Of a stretch of DNA of 64,000 bases, positions 42,625-52,800 are shown one piece after another. Position numbers and translations under genes: made by a program. The stretch's first letter is position 1, and each line of letters starts with the position of its first letter. The notes below the pieces were generated by a model. That model made no database searches and was not told the origin of the DNA. It worked only from the letters and a program-made list of their open reading frames with translations. The stretch is from Eggerthellaceae bacterium (GTDB lineage: Bacteria; Actinomycetota; Coriobacteriia; Coriobacteriales; Eggerthellaceae). The stretch is taken from NCBI GenBank assembly GCA_009782615.1, contig WRIS01000005.1, positions 52,385 to 116,384 of the forward strand. Direction: 5' to 3'.

Positions 42625-42842
42625 TTATCGGAGAGCCAAAATTTCATCGAGGGAAACGGGCATATAATTATTTGCGTCTACCCCGACGTCGTAACGGTAA
42701 ATTTTCTTGATGAAGTTTCGAATGTTGTGTTGATGTTGCTAATCAGAGCATTGTTCATTTCAAGGACATCAGAAAAAGGACGGTCGCTGAAACGAATGAC
42801 GTTGTTGTGACCAATATGCAGGTCAGATGTAAAGTAGTGCAT
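42625..42842 (-). pseudogene. metallophosphoesterase remnant with internal deletion
   Basis: ATG 42842, with AGGAGG six bases upstream, opens MHYFTSDLHIGHNNVIRFSD, the normal start of a small metallophosphoesterase with its SDLHxGH metal motif. After about 38 family-like residues the frame ends at 42678. In another frame the next bases read KIYRYDVGVDANNYMPVSLD and EILALR, the usual C-terminal end of the same family, with stop at 42625-42627. Roughly the middle two thirds of the gene, including GDxxD and GNHD, are missing. A good start site with a gutted body indicates a recent deletion. Confidence 0.8.
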
Positions 42843-43160
42843 TGGTTCCTCCTCGGTTTGTTGCGCCCTGCAAAGCTTTGCCGGACTTTGGTTAATAAGC
42901 GCAGGCAAAGAAGCACAAGCTGTTACTCAGGTTGCGTTTCGTGAGATATTCGGTTGGTTGTGGAAAATGATAGAGATTGCCTCGCGCATTTTATATATTT
43001 ATATTTCCGAGTATAGCATACTTCATCGGCGTTTTTGCACCACACGTGAAATTAAACGGTTTGTGGCTATAACAGTCGGGGAACGCCTAATTTTAGTAAA
43101 CTTAGTAATTGTCGTTAATATGGAAAGCAGGTACTACGATGTACTTGCACGCGGAAGCTC
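42843..43160. other. 318-base gap with no supported gene
   Basis: Between the phosphoesterase remnant and the lipoprotein gene. AT-rich around 42985-43020, where a promoter for the remnant could lie, but no clear hexamer pair. A 70-codon plus-strand frame (42958-43170) has no ribosome binding site and no recognisable content. Confidence 0.4.
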
Positions 43161-43733
43161 CTATTTTTGAACGACTTTATTAAATTCCATAGCTTCACCA
43201 ATCCCAAAAAGATAGGTAAGGCTGTCACCGCCTTGCAAGGTAAGAGTGAGACGGTCGTCGAGCACATCAAACAAAAAGGCTGAATCCATGGTAGAAGAAT
43301 CGTTGTCGTTCGTCATGGTGAGTTTGAGGGCGTTGCCATTCTCGACTGCGAATGACCCCGTAAACGATTCTGCGATTTCGCTTTGGTACCAACCTGCTAC
43401 ATAAGTAACTTTGTTCTGTTCTGAAAAAGTAAGTATGAAAATGAATTTTTCGACCGAACCACTTTCTGTAATACACTCCCATGTTCCCACCAAGCTTTCG
43501 CCTGTTTCGATTTCGACGGTCTCGGGTTCGCTAGATTCCTCGCTTGCCTTCGTGTCGGCACCGTTGGCTGTCGAAGAGCTGTCCGCGGGTACTTCTTCGG
43601 TGGTCGCTGGGCTAGAACACCCCGCCATAAACGCAAGAATCGACAAAGTAACCAGGATGGTCAGGACAGTGCTCAGACGAGTAGTTAGGACAGGTTTGAT
43701 TTTCGTTTCAACTCCTCCGATTTGAAATGGCAT
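43161..43733 (-). CDS. small lipoprotein with lipocalin-like beta domain
   Basis: 190 residues from ATG 43733, which has GAGG eight bases upstream. A signal peptide ends in the lipobox FMAGC, followed by an acidic Ser/Thr/Glu linker. The C-terminal region (about 85-188), GTWECITESGSVEKFIF to the end, looks like a small beta-barrel domain of the type described as lipocalin-like in lipoproteins of gut bacteria. No partner is visible. The frame runs open upstream to 44183 but crosses the neighbour's promoter region. Confidence 0.75.
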   Translation of the reverse strand: MPFQIGGVETKIKPVLTTRLSTVLTILVTLSILAFMAGCSSPATTEEVPADSSSTANGADTKASEESSEPETVEIETGESLVGTWECITESGSVEKFIFILTFSEQNKVTYVAGWYQSEIAESFTGSFAVENGNALKLTMTNDNDSSTMDSAFLFDVLDDRLTLTLQGGDSLTYLFGIGEAMEFNKVVQK

Positions 43734-43983
43734 TGCGTCAACCTCGTTTATTGTATCAAACTGTACCCGCCTTGTGTTTTTACGCATGGCGTGCACGAGT
43801 AATGTGCATGCTTGCAAGATATGGTACATCAATTGCCGCAAGTCTGCCCGTGTGTTTTGGTCGCGAGGGTTATCAGGCATCATCAAAACCTTGACCGTTA
43901 GGTGACAGTTTAAAGAATGGTGTTCGCAATTGTTCACAATAGTAGAATCGCTCAGGGTGTTTTGCAAACGAAAGGAAGAAGAA

Positions 43984-45003
43984 GTGGGCGCTGTTTTCTT
44001 TATGATGTTTGTGGCAGTAGTCTTTTTTATCGCCCTCTTCTTTATTGGGGTAAGCGCGCTCGTTGTTGCTATTTGGAACATGCAAAAACGCAGAAACAAA
44101 TCTCCGAAAAAATGGTGGCTTGTAATATCTTCGGTTGTACTAGGGATTAGCATTATTGTGGCACTGCTTCCGATAGGAGGCATAGGTTTTTTGCGATTTG
44201 CAAACAGTTCAACTAAGGAGCCGGTTATTTATGCAGAATCTGGCGAAATGTTGTATTGGCCTATGGGCGAACACGAGACAACCCACGCATGGTTTGAAAT
44301 GAACGGAATAAAGTATGCCGATCTTTCCAGGGCTTCCGCAGATGACCCGTTTTTGTTCTATTTTGAAGATTTTGTTTTTGGTGAACCCGTTGCCAACATT
44401 ATGAACAGCCCCGAAGCCAGCAACGCTTTTAATGATTTTATGACCTGGCTTCTGGCGGTGAGTACGCCCGCCAAGCTAAGCATATCAACGGTTTTTCCTC
44501 TCATGAACAACAACGGGTTTGACCTCTATTATGTCAATCGCGCTGTCTATTGCCCAGAAGGGGAGCTTGATCCAATTAGGGAATACTATTTAGATATTGC
44601 ACACTACGAAACACAAAGCGTTACTGCCAAGTATCGGGTATACGCTGATGCCGAAAACCCTGAAGCACGCATTGAAAAGATTGAGAAGGAAACAACACTG
44701 GAACCGGGAATTTTCGAAGAAGTGCATCGATTATACGATCGGCAGGACATGGAACGGATTATGATTCCTGAAAAATATAAAAAGCTTAGGGAGGCAGCTG
44801 TTCCGGGAACTTCGAGCGATGGCTATGATGGACGGCTATTATATGCTTACAGCGAAGATGGAATGGCCTACAAAACGGTTGTACTCGCGCTCATTGAAGG
44901 CAAAGTGTATGTTGTGAAATGGTCGAATGTTGAATATATAGAAGGTTGTGTACTATCCGATGAACTAAACGAATACTTAATTGACGCAATCTTTACTGAC
45001 TGA
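43984..45003 (+). CDS. membrane protein of unknown function
   Basis: 339 residues. Two N-terminal hydrophobic segments (about 4-32 and 45-70) with a basic loop (MQKRRNKSPKK) between them, then about 260 residues, acidic and mostly soluble (IYAESGEMLYWPMGEHE onward), probably outside the membrane. No known domain recognised. GTG 43984 is chosen because AAGGA lies seven bases upstream; a start at 43930 is less likely. Divergent from the lipoprotein gene and convergent with the ferredoxin operon. Confidence 0.7.
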   Translation: MGAVFFMMFVAVVFFIALFFIGVSALVVAIWNMQKRRNKSPKKWWLVISSVVLGISIIVALLPIGGIGFLRFANSSTKEPVIYAESGEMLYWPMGEHETTHAWFEMNGIKYADLSRASADDPFLFYFEDFVFGEPVANIMNSPEASNAFNDFMTWLLAVSTPAKLSISTVFPLMNNNGFDLYYVNRAVYCPEGELDPIREYYLDIAHYETQSVTAKYRVYADAENPEARIEKIEKETTLEPGIFEEVHRLYDRQDMERIMIPEKYKKLREAAVPGTSSDGYDGRLLYAYSEDGMAYKTVVLALIEGKVYVVKWSNVEYIEGCVLSDELNEYLIDAIFTD

Positions 45004-45063
45004 GGTAACTTTCCGAAACGAGGCGAGGCATAAATCCAGCGTCGCAACAATATAAGCTTAAAT

Positions 45064-45091
45064 GTGTCTGGAGGCAACTACAATCAGACAC
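45064..45091. terminator. weak hairpin between convergent genes
   Basis: GTGTCTG (45064-45070) pairs with CAGACAC (45085-45091) around 14 bases, between the stop codons of the unknown membrane protein and the ferredoxin operon. No T-run follows on either strand, so termination is only a possibility. Confidence 0.3.
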
Positions 45092-45132
45092 CTGATTAAG
45101 CGATAGAAGAGATTCGCGAATGCTGGTGGGGA

Positions 45133-46047
45133 CTATTTCTCTTTGTGTTTTGGCAAGAAGGGGAAGCTGATTGCCTTGGATGGACACGCATCTACACATT
45201 CGCGACATTTTGTACAGCTATTCAGGTCGTTTGTTGCCAGTACTTTGCCGCGGGGATCTACGTTTTCTCGCGAACAAGCTTTGTGACACAGTGAGCACAG
45301 GGTGCCTTCGGTGACCTCAAGGCATTTCGATTTATCCCAGTTAATCCGAAAGAAACGATTTACGCTTGCTATTAGGGAAATCAACGCTCCCAAGGGGCAT
45401 ATTTTCGTACACCATTTTCTGAATACGACAAGTTCAAGAATGAGAATAAGAGGAAATGCCAGAAGCGTTACGGTAAGCTCACCAAATGCGAAAAGGCGAA
45501 ATATCGTGAAGATGGTGGCGAAAACAAGGCCGACTGGACAAACGAGGCAGAAAACTGGGAAACCAAAAGCTGCCGTAGAAACAAGCGCACCAGCCAATAC
45601 GACGTAACGGGAATCGAAACCGATACTGCGCATAATGCGGTAACCCCGTGAGCCTGAGCCAGCTGGTTTGGAGTCCGATTGAGGCAAATCAAGTGTTTTT
45701 TGCTGGTTGTCTGGGTGATCTTTCTTACCCTTGTAGCCTGGAAACCAACGCTGCAATAAAGGAACTGGGCATACCCAGGCACAAAAGGCTCGTCCGACAA
45801 GTACCATGAGCAGCACCACTACGCCCAAAGATAAAAGAGCACGCGGGATTATCGTGTTTGCCGCCATCATGGCTTCCAAGGCTCCCAAAGGGCATACGGT
45901 TGAAATGAGGCTATAGCCAAATGACGATAGGTTTCCAGCACCAGAAAGGGCACTGTTGAATATGCCCGCAACAATAATAAGAATTGAGATAAAGATAATG
46001 ACAAGAGCGCGAAGATTCTTGGATTTGATGTTCTTTATGAATTTCAT
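45133..46047 (-). CDS. NapH-like membrane polyferredoxin
   Basis: 304 residues, four to five membrane segments. Two CxxxCP motifs inside the membrane part (FCAWVCPVPLLQRW and CTKICPLGAL) and two 4Fe-4S clusters at the C terminus (CLEVTEGTLCSLCHKAC; CTKCRECVDACP) are the plan of NapH/CcoG-type proteins that pass electrons from quinol. The start overlaps the upstream ferredoxin gene by four bases. Likely electron donor arm for the molybdoenzyme or for its maturation (inference). Last gene of the group. Confidence 0.86.
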   Translation of the reverse strand: MKFIKNIKSKNLRALVIIFISILIIVAGIFNSALSGAGNLSSFGYSLISTVCPLGALEAMMAANTIIPRALLSLGVVVLLMVLVGRAFCAWVCPVPLLQRWFPGYKGKKDHPDNQQKTLDLPQSDSKPAGSGSRGYRIMRSIGFDSRYVVLAGALVSTAAFGFPVFCLVCPVGLVFATIFTIFRLFAFGELTVTLLAFPLILILELVVFRKWCTKICPLGALISLIASVNRFFRINWDKSKCLEVTEGTLCSLCHKACSRENVDPRGKVLATNDLNSCTKCRECVDACPSKAISFPFLPKHKEK

Positions 46048-46748
46048 GACCGACCTCCGCTTCTCGATTCTTTGGCAAGCAGGTAATCGACGGTCATCGT
46101 TGGCTTAACGGTGATAGCTCTATCGGTGGCATTGTTGACTATCTTGGTACTTATCATGGATATGCAGACATTTTCGCAAAGCCCGCAACCGTTGCATTTG
46201 TCTAAGAGAACTACTGGAAACCCGTCATTGTTGAATTCGATAGCATCGTAGGGACACTCATCAACGCAGATGCGACAATTCTTAAGGCGCCATGCCAAGC
46301 ACCATTCCTTTACGATGTACGCTTTGCCCATAATAACGTTTTCTGGTTTGGCCCCCTCAGGTAGTTTTAATGCTTCGGTGGGACATACCTTTGCGCATTG
46401 CGGAACCCCTGCGTGCGACTCCTTGCAGTAGTCGCACCATCCCAGCTTGAAATTAAAGGTTGGCGTACGTGCGTTAAGTAAGCCCTTTTCCAAAGGAGCT
46501 GGCACAAGGACATTGGTTGGACAAATCTGAAGACACTTATCGCAGCGAATACATGCTGCGATAAAAGCATCCTCGTCTTGCCCGCCTGGGGGACGACAAA
46601 GCGCTTCGCTACCAACAACCTTTACGGTTCCCCCCAAGGCAAGCAATGCTGCCGCACTGCCGCACCCGAGCGCAAAACCACGCCTCGTAAGACCCGTGGT
46701 CTGGGTCTGTTCTTCAGAGCGCGTATCAGTTTTCTTTAAGAATGTCAT
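46044..46748 (-). CDS. NapG-like 4Fe-4S ferredoxin with Tat signal
   Basis: 234 residues from ATG 46748. The twin-arginine signal TRRGFALGCG and a hydrophobic stretch lead to four Cys clusters: CIRCDKCLQICP, CDYCKESHAGVPQCAKVCP, CRICVDECP and CNGCGLCENVC. This is the MauM/NapG pattern of a periplasm-facing four-cluster ferredoxin that works with NapH. The start lies 23 bases inside the TorD-like gene. The ribosome binding site is weak, in keeping with coupling. Confidence 0.86.
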   Translation of the reverse strand: MTFLKKTDTRSEEQTQTTGLTRRGFALGCGSAAALLALGGTVKVVGSEALCRPPGGQDEDAFIAACIRCDKCLQICPTNVLVPAPLEKGLLNARTPTFNFKLGWCDYCKESHAGVPQCAKVCPTEALKLPEGAKPENVIMGKAYIVKEWCLAWRLKNCRICVDECPYDAIEFNNDGFPVVLLDKCNGCGLCENVCISMISTKIVNNATDRAITVKPTMTVDYLLAKESRSGGRS

Positions 46749-47433
46749 CGAGGAACTCACTCTCTGTTTCCAAAAAGCCCTCGCTGTATAAAGCCAAGAA
46801 GCGATAGAAGTCGCTCTCTGCGAATTTCTGCATATCAACCGATAGTTTTGGCAACCAACAAGCTAGATGTTCGCGGATAAAACGTTGCTGTGTCTTTAAT
46901 AGTTCTATCGCTTTGTCTATTTCGTTGGCTGTATAACTTTCAAGTGTTCGTTGCGCAAGAACGCGCATGAACTCAAATTCAGCGGCAATATGGTCTTCGC
47001 AGTCCTTAAAACTGTCGAGCTTTGCCAGACCTGCGGCTCGGTATTCTGCCAGCACTTCGTCACGAGGCTCCTGCATAAGCCTGCGCTCCTCGCCGAGATA
47101 GACCGACTCAAAAGGATAGGCGGCTTCATAGGCGGACTTACCGCTACCGATGAATACCTTGCTGTAGTCGACGGCCAATTCTATCAGCGTGCGCTCCCAG
47201 CGTGAGTTTAAAAACGAATTGAAGAGTCGGTATGCTCTATCAACCTTTTCGTTACCGGTTGATGCTTTGAGGCGCATGGCGAGCATCTGATCAAAATACT
47301 CCTGATCAACTTCTTTCGAAAACAGCCTCTGGAGCATTGCATAGGAGGCTACCCTTGCCTCAAGAGCTTCCTTGAAGGCAGCTCTTGCCTCATCATCAGA
47401 TAGAATATCAATGGTATCTTCAAAGTTGCTCAT
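46726..47433 (-). CDS. TorD/DmsD-family chaperone
   Basis: 235 residues, all helical. Matches the TorD family by its helical blocks and by YPFESVYLGEERRLMQEPRDEV, close to the conserved YExVYxS...LM region, and EFEFMRVLAQRT, then HLACWLPKL, which contains the family's acidic/His block in altered form. Such chaperones bind the Tat signal of the molybdoenzyme until the cofactor is inserted. The substrate is probably the catalytic subunit encoded at 49838. It overlaps the gene upstream by 14 bases. Confidence 0.85.
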   Translation of the reverse strand: MSNFEDTIDILSDDEARAAFKEALEARVASYAMLQRLFSKEVDQEYFDQMLAMRLKASTGNEKVDRAYRLFNSFLNSRWERTLIELAVDYSKVFIGSGKSAYEAAYPFESVYLGEERRLMQEPRDEVLAEYRAAGLAKLDSFKDCEDHIAAEFEFMRVLAQRTLESYTANEIDKAIELLKTQQRFIREHLACWLPKLSVDMQKFAESDFYRFLALYSEGFLETESEFLDDILKEN

Positions 47434-48157
47434 TCTTTTTCCTTATCACGAGAAGTTCTTTACCAACCTCTGTCGTTTTCCATTTTTTCTCCCACTTCAA
47501 AGCATCATAGTTCTCCAAGCGTTCGACAAAAAACCCTGCGTATTTTTTGGAGTTCAAGGTTTCAAGAGAGGTTTTAAGCTTGGAGTTGAGATCGTCGATG
47601 CTTTGCGGTTCATCACTGCAAAGTTCAAGGATTTCATAGTATATCCCAGAAAGCGACTGATCAACCTGAAGCAATTCCTCAAAGCGCTTTTGGTAATCAA
47701 CACTTGCGAGATAGGCTTTCCCCTGCTCGCTTGTTTGCCAAAGACCAAGCCGTTCAGGTGCGGGAATGAGAAAGCCCTCTTCGTCAACAGGGAAATCTGT
47801 GGCGTATTTCTTCTCTTCAACCGCATCTGCTGTATCCGAAGCATCTGTTGTGTCAGATACGTCATCTGCATTTACCGCATCATCCCCCTCGTCTGTTTCA
47901 GGTGCTTCTGCGTTTTCAGATGCTTCAGCGTCAGAGTCTTTTGTTTCAGTTGGCAAGAAGTCTAAAGCTCCAGCCTTTTCGAGAAAACTCCGAAACTCTA
48001 CTGGTGAATGAACGGAAGGATAATACTGGAGCTGTTCGGTGACGTAGCTATCAATCTCTGCAGGCTCTTGCGCTTCCCTGCAAAACTCCATAATGCCAAA
48101 AAGAAGACCGCGTGTTCCTGGCATAGTGTTCACAAGGCGCTCAATAGTGTCAGTCAT
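47420..48157 (-). CDS. unknown protein in molybdoenzyme operon
   Basis: 245 residues. Two folded-looking halves (about 1-80 and 125-245) are joined by a very acidic linker rich in Asp, Glu, Ala and Thr (about 82-122). The second half has repeated short helix patterns (LLQVDQSLSGIYYEILEL; SIDDLNSKLKTS) that could be winged-helix, but I do not recognise a family. ATG 48157 with GAGGGAG eight bases upstream. Its own promoter (48207-48234) and tight overlap with the chaperone gene suggest a maturation or regulatory role. Confidence 0.7.
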   Translation of the reverse strand: MTDTIERLVNTMPGTRGLLFGIMEFCREAQEPAEIDSYVTEQLQYYPSVHSPVEFRSFLEKAGALDFLPTETKDSDAEASENAEAPETDEGDDAVNADDVSDTTDASDTADAVEEKKYATDFPVDEEGFLIPAPERLGLWQTSEQGKAYLASVDYQKRFEELLQVDQSLSGIYYEILELCSDEPQSIDDLNSKLKTSLETLNSKKYAGFFVERLENYDALKWEKKWKTTEVGKELLVIRKKNEQL

Positions 48158-48206
48158 AGTAATTCTCCCTCGTCGGTTTATGGTATGAGGTAAATCTCAG
48201 CAAGTA

Positions 48207-48234
48207 AGCATACATAATAAAATGTGCTTGCCAA
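48207..48234 (-). promoter_or_regulatory. internal promoter for the accessory genes
   Basis: On the minus strand TTGGCA (48229-48234), 16 bp, TATGCT (48207-48212), 49 bases before the start codon at 48157 and just beyond the terminator at 48265-48297. Confidence 0.55.
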
Positions 48235-48264
48235 AAATAAAATACCTTGGTCAGTATAAAAGTT

Positions 48265-48297
48265 GTTGGGGCTGTGGACAATCGCAACAGCCCCAAC
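48265..48297 (-). terminator. terminator after the anchor subunit gene
   Basis: GTTGGGGCTGT (48265-48275) and ACAGCCCCAAC (48287-48297) make a perfect 11-bp GC-rich stem with an 11-base loop. On the minus strand a short T-rich tract (TTTTAT) follows two bases later. It begins nine bases after the stop codon of the anchor subunit. Confidence 0.75.
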
Positions 48298-48305
48298 GGG
48301 GTTAC

Positions 48306-49178
48306 TTAAAATAGGGCAAAAACAGAGAAGCCCAACATATAGAGAACTGCTCTAAATGCAATGCCGCCGACAAGAATGCAAACGATGCTCAAAGAAGCGA
48401 ATGGTATGTTTATGTGCTCACCTTTCCACTTGAGGAAAGCCAGTATTGCTGGTGCAATGCCACCAAAAATAAGAGCGAGCCAAAATGGCAAGGCGAATTC
48501 GCCGCCCAACAGCTTTCCAACCAAGTTGCTGTTGTCAATTAGCGATGCTGTTGGAATGGTGCTGTCCCAGTAATTGCCAACGCTACCAACATTGATTGTT
48601 CCAATATACGCAGCGTATGCCAACAGAGAAACAGTAACCAAGGCTCCGCCAATCGCCGTGCATTTTACCATCAGCGATGCCGCATCCGCCTCTTTGCTTA
48701 GGGAGCTCAAAAGCCAGACGCCTGCTGCTCCAGCGGCAAATGCCTGACTGAAGTAGAAAAGATAGAGAAGCGGGCTTGCCCAAACAGGACGTGCTGGCAT
48801 TATGTAGGAGGTGGTCATCAGCGCAACCACAGAAACTCCGATGAAAATTGCCAAGGCACCTGCCCATTTTGGAGCCAGACCTTTTCTTGCAACTGCGAAA
48901 TAGATTATCAGCACGATAAACAACACCACAATGCTTATAAGTTCTTGTGTGATACCTGAAGAAAGTTGCCCAAAGCCATTGAATGCGCGATCCCAATGCT
49001 GAAGGTGCAAAAACGAGGCAACTCCACCCACTATCACCGCTGCAGCAGCGGCGATTACCGCTGATATCTGGCTTTTTTCGCCTTTGCCCAGCACGGTCAA
49101 CAGGCCCTGCATGGCAAAGATGCCAGCGCCTAGACAAACAAATAGGGTAAAGATAACTAATGGCCATTGTATTTCCAT
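48306..49178 (-). CDS. DmsC-like membrane anchor subunit
   Basis: 290 residues with eight hydrophobic segments and almost no loops, starting EIQWPLVIFTLFVCLGAGIF, the DmsC pattern. The anchor binds menaquinol and ties the catalytic/FeS dimer to the membrane. Gene order catalytic, FeS, anchor is that of dmsABC; the start follows the FeS gene after three bases. The substrate of the complex is not given by this subunit. Confidence 0.88.
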   Translation of the reverse strand: MEIQWPLVIFTLFVCLGAGIFAMQGLLTVLGKGEKSQISAVIAAAAAVIVGGVASFLHLQHWDRAFNGFGQLSSGITQELISIVVLFIVLIIYFAVARKGLAPKWAGALAIFIGVSVVALMTTSYIMPARPVWASPLLYLFYFSQAFAAGAAGVWLLSSLSKEADAASLMVKCTAIGGALVTVSLLAYAAYIGTINVGSVGNYWDSTIPTASLIDNSNLVGKLLGGEFALPFWLALIFGGIAPAILAFLKWKGEHINIPFASLSIVCILVGGIAFRAVLYMLGFSVFALF

Positions 49179-49181
49179 GGT

Positions 49182-49841
49182 TTACCCCCTCCACTTTCTG
49201 TTCCTGAGAATAAAGCAAGATGACGGGTCGTTGCCAGCATCGGTTAGGTGGCATATATCAGCCTCTGACCAGGGTGCGGAGTATTTTCCGATAGGCAAAG
49301 GTTCAAGCTCTCTGGGGTCTGCTGCCGAAGTAGAATCAGGCTTAGGACCAGTACCAGGACCCATAAAGGATTCAAGACCCTTGTCTAAGTCACCAAAGAA
49401 ACGCGCGCGACCATTGCACTGACGAACACATTCTGGCAAGTCGCCTTGGCTGACCCTTTGCTCGCAAAGCGTACATTTTTCTACGACCCTCTCAACTTCG
49501 TTGAGATAGCGCACGTTGTAGGGGCAAGCCATGGTGCAGAATTGACAACCAATACACTTCTGTTTGTCAATTTGGACGGTGCCATCTTCTCGTTTGTGGG
49601 AAGCGCCTGTGGGGCACACCGACACGCACTCAGGCTTCTTGCAATGCTGACAACCTACTGGTAAGTAATACATCTCTACTTCTGGATACGTATCGCCTTC
49701 GTTGATGGGGTTGGGACCCATACGTAAAACTTTGAGCCAGAAATCTCCAGGAGGAAGATCGTTCGCAAATTTGCAGGAAACGCTACAGGTCAAACAGCCG
49801 ACACAACGATTGAGGTCGGTAACTATCGCGAATTGCGTCAT
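49182..49841 (-). CDS. DmsB-like 4Fe-4S electron-transfer subunit
   Basis: 219 residues. Four ferredoxin-type Cys clusters in DmsB order: CVGCLTCSVSCK, CQHCKKPECVSVCP, CIGCQFCTMACP and CTLCEQRVSQGDLPECVRQC. It carries electrons from the membrane anchor to the molybdenum subunit. The ATG at 49841 overlaps the catalytic gene's stop by four bases. Confidence 0.9.
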   Translation of the reverse strand: MTQFAIVTDLNRCVGCLTCSVSCKFANDLPPGDFWLKVLRMGPNPINEGDTYPEVEMYYLPVGCQHCKKPECVSVCPTGASHKREDGTVQIDKQKCIGCQFCTMACPYNVRYLNEVERVVEKCTLCEQRVSQGDLPECVRQCNGRARFFGDLDKGLESFMGPGTGPKPDSTSAADPRELEPLPIGKYSAPWSEADICHLTDAGNDPSSCFILRNRKWRG

Positions 49842-52800
49842 GATTGCTCCTTTCCCTCATACACGGGCATCCATTCTTTGAGTTTCGGATGTTTCGGTGA
49901 GTCGATGATGCCTTCTGGACCGCCTTCTTGTGCTTTATATACCTTTACGAGGTAGCCTCGCAGGCAGGTAGAACCGCAGATTGGATCTTGATTGTATTCG
50001 TCCACCAAAACGTTGACGTTTGACAGATCCCAGCCATGGTTGGGTGCAGGAAGTTCGGGGAACCACCAAGCATGATCACACTCGATCACCTCGGGGCGAA
50101 TCCCGTGGAACAGGTCTGCTACCATTCTGACTTTGCCACGCTTCGATTCAATCCAGCACCAATCGCCATGCTTAAACCCATATTTAGCGGCAGTTTCTGG
50201 GTTCACTTGGAAGGTAGGTACTGGTACCTGTTCACGCGTGAAAGGAAGCTGACGGTGTTCATTGTGGAAGTAAACAGGAATACGACGACCTGATGTCAGG
50301 ACAATCGGATACTCTTCAAGCAGTTCTGGTGTGGAATAGGGGCTTTCAATAGGCTCTCGAACAATAGGAAGCGCCTCATTGGGTAAGGGGTCACCGTTAG
50401 GAACGAGATAGTTTTCCCTTTCGGGGTAGCGAGATTCGAACAAGAGCGAATAAATTTCTACTTTGCCTGATGGCGTCGGATAGCCGAGCTTGTGATCAGG
50501 ACGGAACCATCCCCACATCTGCCGATAGTAATAACCCATCGGAGAAACTTCACGAAGATCCCATTGTCCGTGCTTTTGGTATTGTTCCACAAAATCGTCC
50601 CAACCATCGGCGCGAACGATTTTACCTGTAGGACCAGGTGAGGCGAATCCGAGCTTCGACGGAAGAACGGTCAGTTCCTGCATCTGTTTCTCGTTTGGCC
50701 ATTGTGTGTCTAACCATTCGGGCGGCCAAAATGGTGGTGCTTCTTCTGCTTTCGAAGGCCACCAGGGCAGACCCATCTGCTCGGTAATCTTAACGATTGC
50801 CTCGCTGTCCCAGCGTGCTTCTGCCAAAGGCTCAACACATTGAACCTGGGCTCCAAAACCACATTCGGCGCCCTGAGTAAGACGCATGGCTCCAAGCTCA
50901 AGGAAGTGCTTGGTTGGAACGACAATATCTGCCAGTTCAACCGTGGGTGAGAACCAAAGTTCTGCAGCCCAGTAATAGTCGAGCGTCTTGTAGGCCTCCC
51001 AGTTTTTCATGGCGTTTGAGGCATGGAAGTGTGAACCTGTGCAAGAAACGCAGGCACGAATGGGATAAGGATCTCCAGTAAGGATGTGATCTATTGCCGT
51101 TGAAAGGTCATAAAACATTGATGCGCCAGCAAAGTTCCAAAAATAGGGCAGCATGCGAAACTTGTTGAAGCCAGCAATTTTTTCCATCTCCCACGGCGGG
51201 AGTTTTGAAGTTTCCTTCGAGGCAACTGCAAAGGGAACAATGTAGGGAATCCACGTGTTGTTCACGTTATCCAGTGCTTCGCCACCGCGATTGCCGCCTA
51301 CGCCGTCCAAGTTGCCCATGATTGTCGATATGAGCAGAATCAGTTTGGCTGTTTGCACAGCGTTGGCTGAATGTTCGATAGCAAGGTTGTACTGGATGCC
51401 GCCCTGACGAGTTTCTTTGCCGTATGCTTCGGCTGCCGCACGGAGAACACCTGGCTTAAGCCAGCATAGTTCAGTGACTTTCTCTTCAGTCCACTCACCA
51501 ACGTGTTCGGCAAATTTTTGCCAAACGGTCACGCCCTTGACGGTTCTGCCATCAAGCAGTTTTATCTCAAATTCGCCAGGAATCTCAAGCGAGGGATCAA
51601 TGTTGATATGCCCAAAGCCTGGATCTTCAGCAAGAAGTGCGCGTCCATATTCGCCTGCCCAAACTGCTGTATCCCTATCGGGATAAACGGGTTCAGTTTC
51701 GCCTTCCCAAAGGCATTCGCCCGAATCCCAATACACCAGCTTTTGGGAAACAGCATCGTAAACCATGAACTTTTTGGGGTCGCCGCCTTCAACGAGGTCG
51801 GATTCCTTGAGCAGCTTGGTCTTGATTCCGATGGGGTATGCTCCGAGGGTGAATTCCATGTCCCACATGAAGTCAAAATCTATATCTTTGGGATCAGGGT
51901 TTCTCAAATCGAACTTTGCTCCCGCATAAGGCTGCGGATGTTCGTCGAAAAGATCTTCGACATAGATAAAGGGCGCATTCGTCCATTTCTTGACGAACAA
52001 TTCATCGTAGGTTTTCATTTCGTTAATAATGATGTTGAGGATACCCGCTGCAACCATGTCATCGCATCCAGGACGAACGTTGACCCAAACATCAGCTTCC
52101 TTGCCAAGGTTTTGGAGGCGTGGGCCGACGCAAACGCTGCTTTCTGCAGCAACTTGAGCGTCAACAGTAACACGGCAGGCGTTGTCATAGTTGGAAACCT
52201 CTGTGTTGGATCCCCACTGGAAAAAGCACTTCACACCATCGTTCATGTTGACCCAGTGAGCGCCAGGGAAAGCGAGTGTGCCCGCAGAGAGAACACGTGG
52301 TCCCTTGCAGACCTGACCAGCAGTCGTGCCAGTGTTGGGTGTGCCGATGACCATTCCCAGCATCATAGAACCATAGGATGTGATGCGGCTGGTTCCATGC
52401 AAGGTCATGACAGATTCCTTGCCATATTTTTCTTGAATCATGGTGAGATTATCCGCTGCACTCTTGATAGCTTCATCCCAGGTGATGCGCACCCAACCTG
52501 GGTCTTCGCCCTTGGGGTTGGTACGTTTGACTGGATATTTAACCCGATCAGGATGATAGAGTGCTTGGGGAGCTGATTTCCCCTTTGAGCAAAGACTGCC
52601 TCGATTGGTTACACCAGTTTCATCGCCAACAATGTCGATAACTCGTCCATCTCGAACGGTCACAATGTTGGGGCATTCCATTTTGCCGCAAGCGCGACAA
52701 TGACTTCTTATGTGCTTGACCTCACCCCCTTCCGTAAGGGGACTATCGCCTTCTTCGGCGAATACCTTGGATGCAAAAGCTGGTTGTATTGCTAATGCTG

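Noticed and set aside
43734..44183. 150-codon N-terminal extension of the small lipoprotein
   Set aside because: It would place the signal peptide inside the protein and run under the divergent gene; ATG 43733 has its own ribosome site.
51503..52576. 357-codon plus-strand frame
   Set aside because: Antisense to the molybdoenzyme catalytic gene, which is clearly conserved on the minus strand.
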